A stretch of 37,459 nucleotides of DNA, taken from positions 1 through 37,459 of the forward strand of contig NZ_BCBA01000052.1 of NCBI RefSeq assembly GCF_001320245.1. Reading direction: 5' to 3'. This document shows, piece by piece, positions 16,880-24,357 of this stretch (positions within the stretch are counted from its first letter, which is position 1; every line of letters starts with the position of its first letter). The notes beneath the pieces are model-generated. The model saw only the letters and a program-made list of their open reading frames with translations, was not told the origin of the DNA and did no database searches. Position numbers and translations under genes: made by a program. This DNA is from Pseudomonas sp. NBRC 111124. Its GTDB lineage: Bacteria; Pseudomonadota; Gammaproteobacteria; Pseudomonadales; Pseudomonadaceae.

Positions 16880-17725
16880 ATGCTTATCGATCAGAAAATA
16901 CCCTTGGGCCAGTACATCGCGTCGTTCGTCGAATGGCTGACCCAGAATGGCGCGAATTATTTTGACGCCATTGCCCGAGGCCTGGAGTTCATGATCCATG
17001 GCGTCACCAGTACCCTGACCTTCTTCAACCCGTTCGTGCTCATCGCCCTGTTTGCCGCCCTGGCGCATTTCATCCAGCGCAAGTGGGCACTGACCGCATT
17101 CGTTGCCCTCTCCTTCCTGCTGATCCTCAACCTGGGGTACTGGCAAGAAACCATGGAGACCCTGGCCCAGGTGACCTTCGCCACCGTGGTCTGCGTGGCC
17201 ATCGGCGTGCCGCTGGGCATCGTCGCCGCGCACAAGCCGATGTTCTACACCGGCATGCGCCCGGTGCTCGACCTGATGCAGACGGTACCCACCTTCGTTT
17301 ACCTGATCCCCACCCTGACCCTGTTCGGCCTGGGCGTGGTGCCGGGGCTGATCTCGACGGTGGTGTTCGCCATCGCCGCGCCGATCCGTCTGACCTACCT
17401 GGGCATCTGCGACGTGCCGCAAGAGCTGATGGACGCCGGCAAGGCCTTTGGCTGCTCGCGCCGCCAGCTGCTCACCCGTATCGAACTGCCGCACGCGATG
17501 CCAAGCATCGCCGCCGGCGTTACCCAGTGCATCATGCTGTCGCTGTCGATGGTGGTGATCGCCGCCCTGGTGGGCGCCGATGGCCTGGGCAAACCTGTGG
17601 TCAACGCACTGAACACCGCCGATATCTCCCTGGGCTTCGAAGCGGGCCTGGCGATCGTGCTGCTGGCGATCATGCTCGACCGTATCTGCAAGCAACCGGA
17701 ACTGCCGGTAAGGGGTGAGGCATGA
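16880..17725 (+). CDS. cbcW: Choline/betaine/carnitine ABC transporter permease CbcW
   Basis: This 281-residue inner-membrane permease of the ProW/OpuAB family has about six hydrophobic segments. The permease-ATPase contact (EAA) loop is visible as ELMDAGKAFGCSRRQLLTRI followed by ELPHAMPSIAAG. It forms the channel of the Cbc system used by CbcX and, in known Pseudomonas, also by CaiX and BetX. The ATG at 16880 has AGGTGG upstream. Its last 4 nt overlap the cbcV start (ATGA), which implies translational coupling. Confidence 0.92.
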   Translation: MLIDQKIPLGQYIASFVEWLTQNGANYFDAIARGLEFMIHGVTSTLTFFNPFVLIALFAALAHFIQRKWALTAFVALSFLLILNLGYWQETMETLAQVTFATVVCVAIGVPLGIVAAHKPMFYTGMRPVLDLMQTVPTFVYLIPTLTLFGLGVVPGLISTVVFAIAAPIRLTYLGICDVPQELMDAGKAFGCSRRQLLTRIELPHAMPSIAAGVTQCIMLSLSMVVIAALVGADGLGKPVVNALNTADISLGFEAGLAIVLLAIMLDRICKQPELPVRGEA

Positions 17726-18900
17726 GCATCATTCGTTTCGAAGACGTCGACGTAATCTTTTCCAACAAGCCGCGCGAAGCACTGGCGCTGCTGGACAAAG
17801 GCCAGACCCGCGAGCAGATCCTCAAGCAGACCGGCCTGGTGGTCGGTGTGGAAAAGGCCAACCTGGATATCAACAAAGGCGAGATCTGCGTGCTGATGGG
17901 CCTGTCCGGCTCGGGCAAGTCGAGCCTGCTGCGCTGCATCAACGGCCTCAACACCGTAAGCCGCGGCAAGCTGTTCGTCGAGCATGAAGGCAAGCACATC
18001 GACATCGCCCACTGCACCCCGGCAGAGCTGAAGATGATGCGCACCAAGCGCATTGCCATGGTGTTCCAGAAGTTCGCCTTGATGCCGTGGCTGACGGTGC
18101 GCGAGAACATCAGCTTCGGCCTGGAAATGCAGGGCCGCCCGGAAAAGGAACGGCGCAAGCTGGTCGACGAGAAGCTCGAGCTCGTTGGCCTGACGCAATG
18201 GCGCAACAAGAAGCCGGACGAACTCTCAGGCGGCATGCAGCAGCGCGTGGGCCTGGCCCGGGCGCTGGCAATGGATGCCGACATCCTGCTGATGGACGAA
18301 CCGTTCTCGGCGCTCGACCCGCTGATCCGACAGGGCCTGCAAGACGAACTGCTGGGCCTTCAGGCCAAGCTGAGCAAGACCATCGTGTTCGTCAGCCACG
18401 ACCTCGACGAGGCGCTGAAACTGGGCAGCCGCATCGCCATCATGAAGGACGGGCGGATCATCCAGTACAGCAAGCCGGAAGAGATCGTGCTGAACCCGGC
18501 CGACGAGTATGTGCGCACCTTCGTTGCCCACACCAACCCGCTAAACGTGCTGTGCGGGCGCAGCCTGATGCGCAGCCTGGACAACTGCAAGCGGGTCAAC
18601 GGCTCGGTGTGCCTGGACCCGGGTGGCGATTCGTGGCTGGACCTGGGCGAAGGGAATTCGATCAAGCGTGCACGCCAGGGGCAGAACGGGCTGGACATGC
18701 AGAACTGGGCGCCGGGTCAGGCCGTGGAAGGGCTTGGCCGCAAGCCGACGCTGGTGCATGCCGACATTGGCATGCGTGAGGCGCTGCAGATTCGTTACCA
18801 GACCGGGAACAAACTGGTGCTGCAGGAGAATGACAAGGTGGTGGGGATTCTTGGGGATACCGAGCTCTATCACGCGCTGCTGGGCAAGAATCACGGGTGA
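17722..18900 (+). CDS. cbcV: Choline/betaine/carnitine ABC transporter ATPase CbcV
   Basis: This 392-residue ATPase is of the ProV/OpuAA type. Walker A is GLSGSGKS (60-67), the signature is LSGGMQQR, and Walker B with D-loop is ILLMDEPFSALD. The C-terminal region, about residues 270-392, corresponds to the CBS-domain part of ProV, which senses ionic strength in osmotic transporters; here it is poorly conserved. In Pseudomonas the system serves catabolic uptake as well as osmoprotection. It is the last gene of the operon, and a large REP inverted repeat separates it from convergent hisF. Confidence 0.93.
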   Translation: MSIIRFEDVDVIFSNKPREALALLDKGQTREQILKQTGLVVGVEKANLDINKGEICVLMGLSGSGKSSLLRCINGLNTVSRGKLFVEHEGKHIDIAHCTPAELKMMRTKRIAMVFQKFALMPWLTVRENISFGLEMQGRPEKERRKLVDEKLELVGLTQWRNKKPDELSGGMQQRVGLARALAMDADILLMDEPFSALDPLIRQGLQDELLGLQAKLSKTIVFVSHDLDEALKLGSRIAIMKDGRIIQYSKPEEIVLNPADEYVRTFVAHTNPLNVLCGRSLMRSLDNCKRVNGSVCLDPGGDSWLDLGEGNSIKRARQGQNGLDMQNWAPGQAVEGLGRKPTLVHADIGMREALQIRYQTGNKLVLQENDKVVGILGDTELYHALLGKNHG

Positions 18901-18904
18901 TGCA

Positions 18905-19016
18905 ACTGGGGCCGCGTTGCGGCCCTTCGCGGGCACGCCCGCTCCCACAGGTTCACTACATAGTCTGTAGGAGCGGGCTTGCCCCGCGAATGGGCCGCAA
19001 CGCGGCCCCAATCAAT
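18905..19016. repeat. Extended inverted REP pair between cbcV and hisF
   Basis: Opposed REP copies carry matching outer arms: TGGGGCCGCGTTGCGGCCC on the left and GGGCCGCAACGCGGCCCCA on the right. This gives an interrupted hairpin of more than 40 bp per arm. Lying between convergent genes, it probably acts as a shared transcription end. Confidence 0.85.
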
Positions 19017-19019
19017 GGA

Positions 19020-19790
19020 TCAGCGAACGACGATTCCGCGCGAAGCCATGTAGGCCTTGGCCTCAGGCACCGTGTATTCGCCAAAGTGGAAGATGCTGGC
19101 CGCCAGCACCGCACTGGCATGCCCTTCCAGAATCCCGTCTGCCAGGTGCTGCAGGTTACCCACACCACCCGAAGCGATCACCGGAATCCCCAGCGCATCG
19201 CTGATGGCCCGGGTCACGCCCAAGTCGAAGCCGTTCTTCATGCCGTCCTGGTCCATGCTGGTCAGCAGGATCTCACCGGCACCCAGCCCTTCCATTTTCT
19301 TCGCCCATTCAACGGCATCCAGCCCGGTCGGCTTGCGCCCGCCGTGGGTGAAGATCTCCCAGCGCGGTGTTTCACCTGGCCCGGAGACCTTCTTGGCGTC
19401 GATGGCGACAACGATGCACTGCGAGCCGAAACGGTCCGCCGCCTCGCCGACAAACTCCGGGTTGAACACCGCGGCGGTATTGATCGAAACCTTATCGGCA
19501 CCGGCGTTGAGCAGGTTGCGGATGTCCTGCACGGTACGCACGCCACCGCCCACGGTCAGCGGGATGAACACCTGGCTGGCCATGCGCTCGACGGTATGCA
19601 GGGTGGTGTCGCGGCCATCGACGCTGGCCGTGATGTCGAGGAAAGTGATTTCGTCGGCACCCTGCTCGTTGTAGCGACGGGCGATTTCCACCGGGTCGCC
19701 GGCATCACGGATGTTCTCGAACTTGACGCCCTTGACCACCCGGCCGTTGTCCACGTCCAGGCAAGGGATGATGCGCTTGGCCAGTGCCAT
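19020..19790 (-). CDS. hisF: Imidazole glycerol phosphate synthase cyclase subunit HisF
   Basis: The product is a 256-residue TIM barrel. It joins ammonia from HisH with PRFAR to give imidazole glycerol phosphate and AICAR. MALAKRIIPCLDVDNGRVVK contains the first catalytic aspartate (D12). Other markers are TVGGGVRT, GWEIFTHGG-like RWEIFTHGGRKPTG, and DQDGMKNGFD with IASGGVG. The length is normal. It is the last gene of the leftward his cluster, 10 bp after hisA. Confidence 0.97.
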   Translation of the reverse strand: MALAKRIIPCLDVDNGRVVKGVKFENIRDAGDPVEIARRYNEQGADEITFLDITASVDGRDTTLHTVERMASQVFIPLTVGGGVRTVQDIRNLLNAGADKVSINTAAVFNPEFVGEAADRFGSQCIVVAIDAKKVSGPGETPRWEIFTHGGRKPTGLDAVEWAKKMEGLGAGEILLTSMDQDGMKNGFDLGVTRAISDALGIPVIASGGVGNLQHLADGILEGHASAVLAASIFHFGEYTVPEAKAYMASRGIVVR

Positions 19791-19800
19791 GGTTCAGTCC

Positions 19801-20538
19801 TCAGCCTTGGTAGTTGTCGCAGAAGGCCTGGGCCTCGGCAACATCGAGGGTGCCTTCGTAGATGGCACGGCCGGTGATGGCGCCGATGATGCCCGGGGCC
19901 CTGGCGTCCAGCAGGGCCTTGATGTCGCCCAGGTTGTGGATGCCGCCCGAGGCGATCACCGGGATGCGCGTGGCTTCGGCCAGGGCTTTGGTGAACGGCA
20001 CGTTGCAGCCCTGCATCATGCCGTCCTTGGCGATGTCGGTGTAGACGATCGCCGAGACGCCATCGGCCTCGAAGCGCTTGGCCAGGTCGATGACCTGCAC
20101 CGAACTCACTTCGGCCCAGCCGTCGGTGGCGACGAAGCCGTCTTTGGCGTCCAGGCCGACGATGACCTTGCCCGGGAAGGCCTTGCACGCTTCGGCGACG
20201 AACTCAGGCTGCTTGACCGCCTTGGTACCGATGATGACGTAGCTGACGCCAGCCTTGACGTAGTGCTCGATGGTTTCCAGCGAGCGGATGCCGCCGCCGA
20301 TCTGGATCGGCAGGTTCGGATAGCGCTTGGCGATGGCGGTGACCACTTCACCGTTGACCGGCTGGCCTTCGAAGGCACCATTCAGGTCGACCAGGTGCAG
20401 GCGGCGGCAGCCACCTTCGACCCACTTGGCGGCCATGCTCACCGGGTCGTCGGAAAATACCGTGGAGTCTTCCATGCGGCCCTGGCGCAGGCGCACGCAA
20501 GCACCGTCCTTCAGATCGATAGCGGGGATAATCAGCAT
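19801..20538 (-). CDS. hisA: ProFAR isomerase HisA
   Basis: This 245-residue phosphoribosylformimino-5-aminoimidazole carboxamide ribotide isomerase is a TIM barrel homologous to HisF. IIPAIDLKDGACVRLRQG carries the catalytic Asp8 region. IQIGGGIRS, and IASGGIHN in the second half, are the phosphate-binding loops. It makes PRFAR, the substrate of HisF-HisH. It lies between the DUF2164 gene (27-bp gap) and hisF (10-bp gap) in one transcription unit. Confidence 0.97.
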   Translation of the reverse strand: MLIIPAIDLKDGACVRLRQGRMEDSTVFSDDPVSMAAKWVEGGCRRLHLVDLNGAFEGQPVNGEVVTAIAKRYPNLPIQIGGGIRSLETIEHYVKAGVSYVIIGTKAVKQPEFVAEACKAFPGKVIVGLDAKDGFVATDGWAEVSSVQVIDLAKRFEADGVSAIVYTDIAKDGMMQGCNVPFTKALAEATRIPVIASGGIHNLGDIKALLDARAPGIIGAITGRAIYEGTLDVAEAQAFCDNYQG

Positions 20539-20565
20539 CTTGGGAACCTGTCTGTTCTTGGGGTT

Positions 20566-20826
20566 TCAGGGCTTTTCGAGTGCCCACAGATCGCTTTCGA
20601 TGCTCTCGAACCGCTCCTTGAGGTGCAGCTGAACATCGGCAATCGCCCTGTTGTAGTAATGGGGTGCAATTTCTTTGCTGAACAACTCGAGGACCTCAGC
20701 CACCTCGAACGACCCCAGCTGCAGCTCGAAGCGGTCTTCGAGAAAGCGCTTGAGCGTGTCGAGCGCCTCGCGTTCCTCTTCGGGGGCCAGGGTAATGACC
20801 GGGGCTTTGGTCTTCGAGCGGCTCAT
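20566..20826 (-). CDS. DUF2164 protein embedded in the his operon
   Basis: This 86-residue cytoplasmic protein is recognised as DUF2164 from VITLAPEEEREALDTLKRFL, the FELQLGSFEVAEVLELFSKE region and the conserved YYNRAIADV. It is mostly helical and charged. Its ATG directly follows the hisH stop (TAAATG), so translation is probably coupled. The function is unknown. Its constant place inside the Pseudomonas his cluster suggests either a link to histidine synthesis or simple hitchhiking. Confidence 0.88.
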   Translation of the reverse strand: MSRSKTKAPVITLAPEEEREALDTLKRFLEDRFELQLGSFEVAEVLELFSKEIAPHYYNRAIADVQLHLKERFESIESDLWALEKP

Positions 20827-21465
20827 TTACCAGCGCCCGTCCCAGGCGACGAAGTTCTGCAGCAGCTGCAGGCCGTGGGTATGGCTTTTCTCCGGGTGGA
20901 ACTGCACGGCAAAGCGCGAGCCATCGGCCAGCGCGGCAGCGAAGTCGACGCCATAGTGGCCGCGGCCGACCACCTGGCCCGGCTTGCCGGCATTGATGTA
21001 GTAGCTGTGCACGAAGTAGAAACGCGCACGGTCGGAAATGTCGTGCCACAGCGGGTGGTCGATGGTCTGGCTGACTTCGTTCCAGCCCATGTGCGGCACC
21101 TTGAGGTGCTCGCCGTCTTCTTTCAGGTCTTTGCCGAAGAAGCGCACCTGGCCAGGGAACAGGCCGATGCAATCGACACCGTCGTTCTCTTCACTGTGGT
21201 CGAGCAACGCCTGCATGCCGACGCAGATGCCGAGGAACGGGCGATCCTGGCTCACTTCGCGGACCAGGCTGTCGAAGCCCAGACGGCGGATTTCGGCCAT
21301 GCAGTCGCGGATCGCACCCACACCCGGGAACACCACGCGGTCAGCCTCGCGGATCACCGCGGCGTCGCTGGTGACCAGCACCTTGCCGGCACCGACGTGC
21401 TCGAGCGCCTTGGCCACCGAGTGCAGGTTGCCCATGCCATAGTCGATTACGGCTACCGTCTGCAT
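20827..21465 (-). CDS. hisH: Imidazole glycerol phosphate synthase glutamine amidotransferase HisH
   Basis: This 212-residue class I glutaminase supplies ammonia to HisF. The catalytic triad is visible: the nucleophile C81 in FLGICVGMQ, and His and Glu in FHPEKSH near the C-terminus. The oxyanion strand is FPGVGAI (46-52). It begins immediately after the hisB stop and abuts the DUF2164 gene, so the run is tightly packed. Confidence 0.97.
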   Translation of the reverse strand: MQTVAVIDYGMGNLHSVAKALEHVGAGKVLVTSDAAVIREADRVVFPGVGAIRDCMAEIRRLGFDSLVREVSQDRPFLGICVGMQALLDHSEENDGVDCIGLFPGQVRFFGKDLKEDGEHLKVPHMGWNEVSQTIDHPLWHDISDRARFYFVHSYYINAGKPGQVVGRGHYGVDFAAALADGSRFAVQFHPEKSHTHGLQLLQNFVAWDGRW

Positions 21466-22059
21466 TTACAGGCACCCTTTGGTCGACGGCATCTGCCCGG
21501 CCATGCGCTCGTCGAGGGTCACAGCCATGCGCAGGGCGCGGCCGAACGCCTTGAACACGGTTTCGATCTGGTGGTGGGTGTTGTGGCCACGCAGGTTGTC
21601 GATGTGCAGGGTCACCAAGGCGTGGTTGACGAAGCCCTGGAAGAATTCCTGGAACAGGTCGACATCGAAGCCGCCAACGGTGGCGCGGGTGTAAGGCACA
21701 TGCATCTGCAGGCCTGGGCGGCCGGAGAAGTCGATGACCACGCGCGACAGCGCTTCGTCCAGCGGCACGTAGGCATGGCCGTAGCGGAAGATGCCTTTCT
21801 TGTCGCCGATGGCCTGGGCGAAAGCCATGCCCAGGGTGATACCGACGTCTTCGACGGTATGGTGATCGTCGATATGCAGGTCACCCTTGCACTCGATATC
21901 CAGATCGATCAACCCATGACGGGCGATCTGGTCCAGCATGTGTTCAAGGAAAGGCACACCGATATCGAATCGGGCCTTGCCACTGCCATCGAGGTTGATC
22001 GAGCACTTGACCTGGGTTTCCAGGGTATTGCGCTCGACGGAAGCCTTACGTTCGACCAT
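21466..22059 (-). CDS. hisB: Imidazoleglycerol-phosphate dehydratase HisB
   Basis: This 197-residue monofunctional IGP dehydratase has the two metal-binding histidine motifs HIDDHHTVED and RGHNTHHQIE. I chose MVERKASVERN at 22059 because this matches the usual Pseudomonas length and GGAG precedes it; the open frame continues upstream, but without homology. It lacks the phosphatase domain of the enterobacterial fusion. It is the first gene of this hisB-hisH-DUF2164-hisA-hisF unit, so the promoter should lie in 22060-22200. Confidence 0.96.
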   Translation of the reverse strand: MVERKASVERNTLETQVKCSINLDGSGKARFDIGVPFLEHMLDQIARHGLIDLDIECKGDLHIDDHHTVEDVGITLGMAFAQAIGDKKGIFRYGHAYVPLDEALSRVVIDFSGRPGLQMHVPYTRATVGGFDVDLFQEFFQGFVNHALVTLHIDNLRGHNTHHQIETVFKAFGRALRMAVTLDERMAGQMPSTKGCL

Positions 22060-22215
22060 CACCAGCTCCGCAAAATCATTGGGCGAAAAGGGCTCCATTA
22101 TAGGCCCAGAACGCGCCAGCTTGAAACGCGGATGACATATGGCATGGCAAGGAATTACGGGGCCGAACAGCCCTACAGGTCTATACAACCGGGTAATTGG
22201 GGCTGCTTTGCAGCC

Positions 22216-22301
22216 CATCGCGACACAAGGCCGCTCCTACAGGGACCGCGTAAGCCTGAGGGTTGTGCGGTCCCTGTAGGAGCGGCCTTGTGTCGCGAAT
22301 G
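22216..22301. repeat. Long inverted repeat, variant REP type
   Basis: ATCGCGACACAAGGCCGCTC (22217-22236), continuing to GGGACCGC at 22249, is matched almost perfectly by its complement at 22267-22300 across a spacer of about 17 bp. The ACACAAGGCCGC core differs from the GGGCAAGCCCGC core of the other repeats here. It lies between hisB and the end of the MFS gene. Confidence 0.85.
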
Positions 22302-22329
22302 GGGCGCATGGCGCCCCCAGCGAGCTACC

Positions 22330-23991
22330 TCAATGGAACAGGACAGCGGTCTTCTGCAAGGTAATCCAAACACCCCAGGCCAGCGGCACCACCACCACAG
22401 CCCAAGCCAGCAGCACCAACGGCAGGCTGCCCGGGGCGGCGTGCCATTCCAGCGAGCGCGCACCGTCAGCACCTTTGTCGTGGCTCAGCGCACGCTCTGC
22501 GGCCAGTTCGGCATCAGTCATGAAGTACTTGTCGGCCACCGGACGGATCAGCATGTTGCAGATAAAGCCCAGCACCAGCAGGCCGGCGAGGATGTACAAG
22601 GTCATGTCGTAGGCCGCTGCACGCTCCACACCCGCCGCCAGTTGATACTCGCGCAGGTAGGTGATCAGCACCGGGCCCAGCACGCCAGCAGCCGCCCAGG
22701 CGGTCAGCAGACGACCGTGGATGGCGCCGACCATCTGCGTGCCGAACAGGTCGGCCAGGTATGCCGGCACGGTGGAGAAGCCACCGCCGTACATCGACAG
22801 GATGATGCAGAACGCCGCCACGAACAGCGCCACGTTGCCCAGGTGGCCCATGTTCGGCACCAGGCTGTAGAGGCCGACGCCCAGGGCGAAGAAGGCGAAG
22901 TAAGTGTTCTTGCGGCCGATATAGTCGGAGAACGACGCCCAGAAGAAGCGGCCACCGATGTTGAACAGGCTCAGCAGGCCGGTGAAGCCGGCGGCAATGG
23001 CGGCAATCTGCGCCAGCTGCGCGGCGTTCAGCTCGCTGAAGCTCAGTTCGTTGCCCAGCAGCTTGCCGGCGAACACTTCCTGAAGCAGCGGCGAAGCCAT
23101 GCCGAGGATGCCGATACCGGCAGAAACGTTCAGGCACAGCACCAGCCATACCAGGGCGAACTGCGGGGTTTTCCAGGCGACGCTGACATGCACGTGGCGG
23201 TCGGTGACCATGCCATTGCCGGCTTTCTTCGCCGGTGCGGTCCAGCCTTCAGGCTTCCAGCCGGTCGGCGGAACGCGGTACGCCAGGGCGCCGGCGGTCA
23301 TGAACACGAAGTAGATCGCGGCCATGGCGACGAAGCTCTGCCACACACCCACTTCTTGCGCGTTGCCGAAGTGGCCCATCAGCGCGGTGGCCAGGGGTGC
23401 GCCTACCATAGCGCCGCCACCAAAGCCCATGATCGCCATGCCGGTGGCCATGCCGCGCTTGTCCGGGAACCACTTGATCAGGGTCGAGACCGGCGAAATG
23501 TAGCCCAGGCCCAGGCCGATACCGCCGATGACGCCCGAGCCCAGCCACATCAGCCACAGCTGGTGGGTTTTCACGCCGATCGCCGAGATCAGCATGCCGC
23601 CGCACCAGCACAGGGCCGATACCAGGCCTGCCTTGCGCGGGCCGGCATGTTCCAGCCAGCCGCCCAGCACCGCTGCCGAGCAGCCGAGGAAGACGAAGAA
23701 CAGGGTGTAGATCCAGCTCAGCATCGAAATCGGCCAGTCGCATTCGGCGCTGAACATACGGGCGATGAAGCCCATGTCCGCCGAACAGGCGACCGGCGCA
23801 GTGATGCCGATGGCTTGCGACAGTGGCAACCAGAACACCGAGAAGCCGTAGGCCATGCCGATGCACAGGTGGATGGCCAGGGCGGCTGGCGGAACCAGCC
23901 AGCGGTTGAAGCCCGGACGGGCGATGATGCGCTCCTTCGACAGGAAGCCTGGCGAACGGGCCAGGCCATCTGCCGTGATGGTACTGCTCAT
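22330..23991 (-). CDS. MFS transporter, oxalate/formate antiporter (OFA) type
   Basis: This 553-residue inner-membrane transporter has about 12-14 hydrophobic segments. I chose the start at 23991 (MSSTITADGL) because AAGGA lies about 10 nt upstream; the frame stays open far upstream but only antisense to asmA. OFA-like features include a long first loop with two cysteines (APVACSADMGF... SAECDW), GLGYISPVSTLIKWFPDKRG, GIGLGLGY, and GGGFSTVPAYLADLFG in the second half. The extra C-terminal pair of segments is common in this subgroup. The substrate is a carboxylate by family precedent only. It stands alone and diverges from asmA. Confidence 0.88.
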   Translation of the reverse strand: MSSTITADGLARSPGFLSKERIIARPGFNRWLVPPAALAIHLCIGMAYGFSVFWLPLSQAIGITAPVACSADMGFIARMFSAECDWPISMLSWIYTLFFVFLGCSAAVLGGWLEHAGPRKAGLVSALCWCGGMLISAIGVKTHQLWLMWLGSGVIGGIGLGLGYISPVSTLIKWFPDKRGMATGMAIMGFGGGAMVGAPLATALMGHFGNAQEVGVWQSFVAMAAIYFVFMTAGALAYRVPPTGWKPEGWTAPAKKAGNGMVTDRHVHVSVAWKTPQFALVWLVLCLNVSAGIGILGMASPLLQEVFAGKLLGNELSFSELNAAQLAQIAAIAAGFTGLLSLFNIGGRFFWASFSDYIGRKNTYFAFFALGVGLYSLVPNMGHLGNVALFVAAFCIILSMYGGGFSTVPAYLADLFGTQMVGAIHGRLLTAWAAAGVLGPVLITYLREYQLAAGVERAAAYDMTLYILAGLLVLGFICNMLIRPVADKYFMTDAELAAERALSHDKGADGARSLEWHAAPGSLPLVLLAWAVVVVPLAWGVWITLQKTAVLFH

Positions 23992-24357
23992 GGATTCAAT
24001 CCTTTTGTAGGTAGACAGTGCTGGCGGATGGCGTCCCGGGCTCTTGTTCTTGCACGCAAGGCGAGCGGGCCTTTTCCCTGGGTAGCGGCCCGCGACAATG
24101 GGTCGCGGCCGCTCCGCAAAGCGGCACAAGGGTACCAGTTCGAAGATGACATGAAAGCAATCTGATATCGTTATTTTCGGCTTGGCTGAATCGGTATTTC
24201 TGTGCCAGCAACCCGAACGGAACTGCCCGACCCACCGCTGTCGAATCCCGCGCAAGTACGAAATGCCCTGTATCTCTTGTCGAATATTCAGGGCCCACCC
24301 CTGCGGCGCTATACTCAGCCGTTCGGAATTCACACTACGGACTACAAGGACTCGCCC
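23992..24357. promoter_or_regulatory. MFS-asmA divergent region
   Basis: These 366 bp between divergent genes contain no gene I can support. AT-rich sequence near 24150-24175 (ATCTGATATCGTTATTTTCGG) and ATACTC at 24309-24314 are the likeliest promoter parts, but no complete -35/-10 pair is convincing. No repeats or hairpins of note were seen. Confidence 0.35.

Noticed and set aside
15857..17695. 612-codon minus-strand frame
   Set aside because: Antisense to cbcX and cbcW, with shadow-like composition.
19711..24165. 1484-codon open frame on the plus strand
   Set aside because: It runs antisense through hisA, hisH, hisB and the MFS gene and across a REP repeat. Those genes are firmly identified on the other strand.
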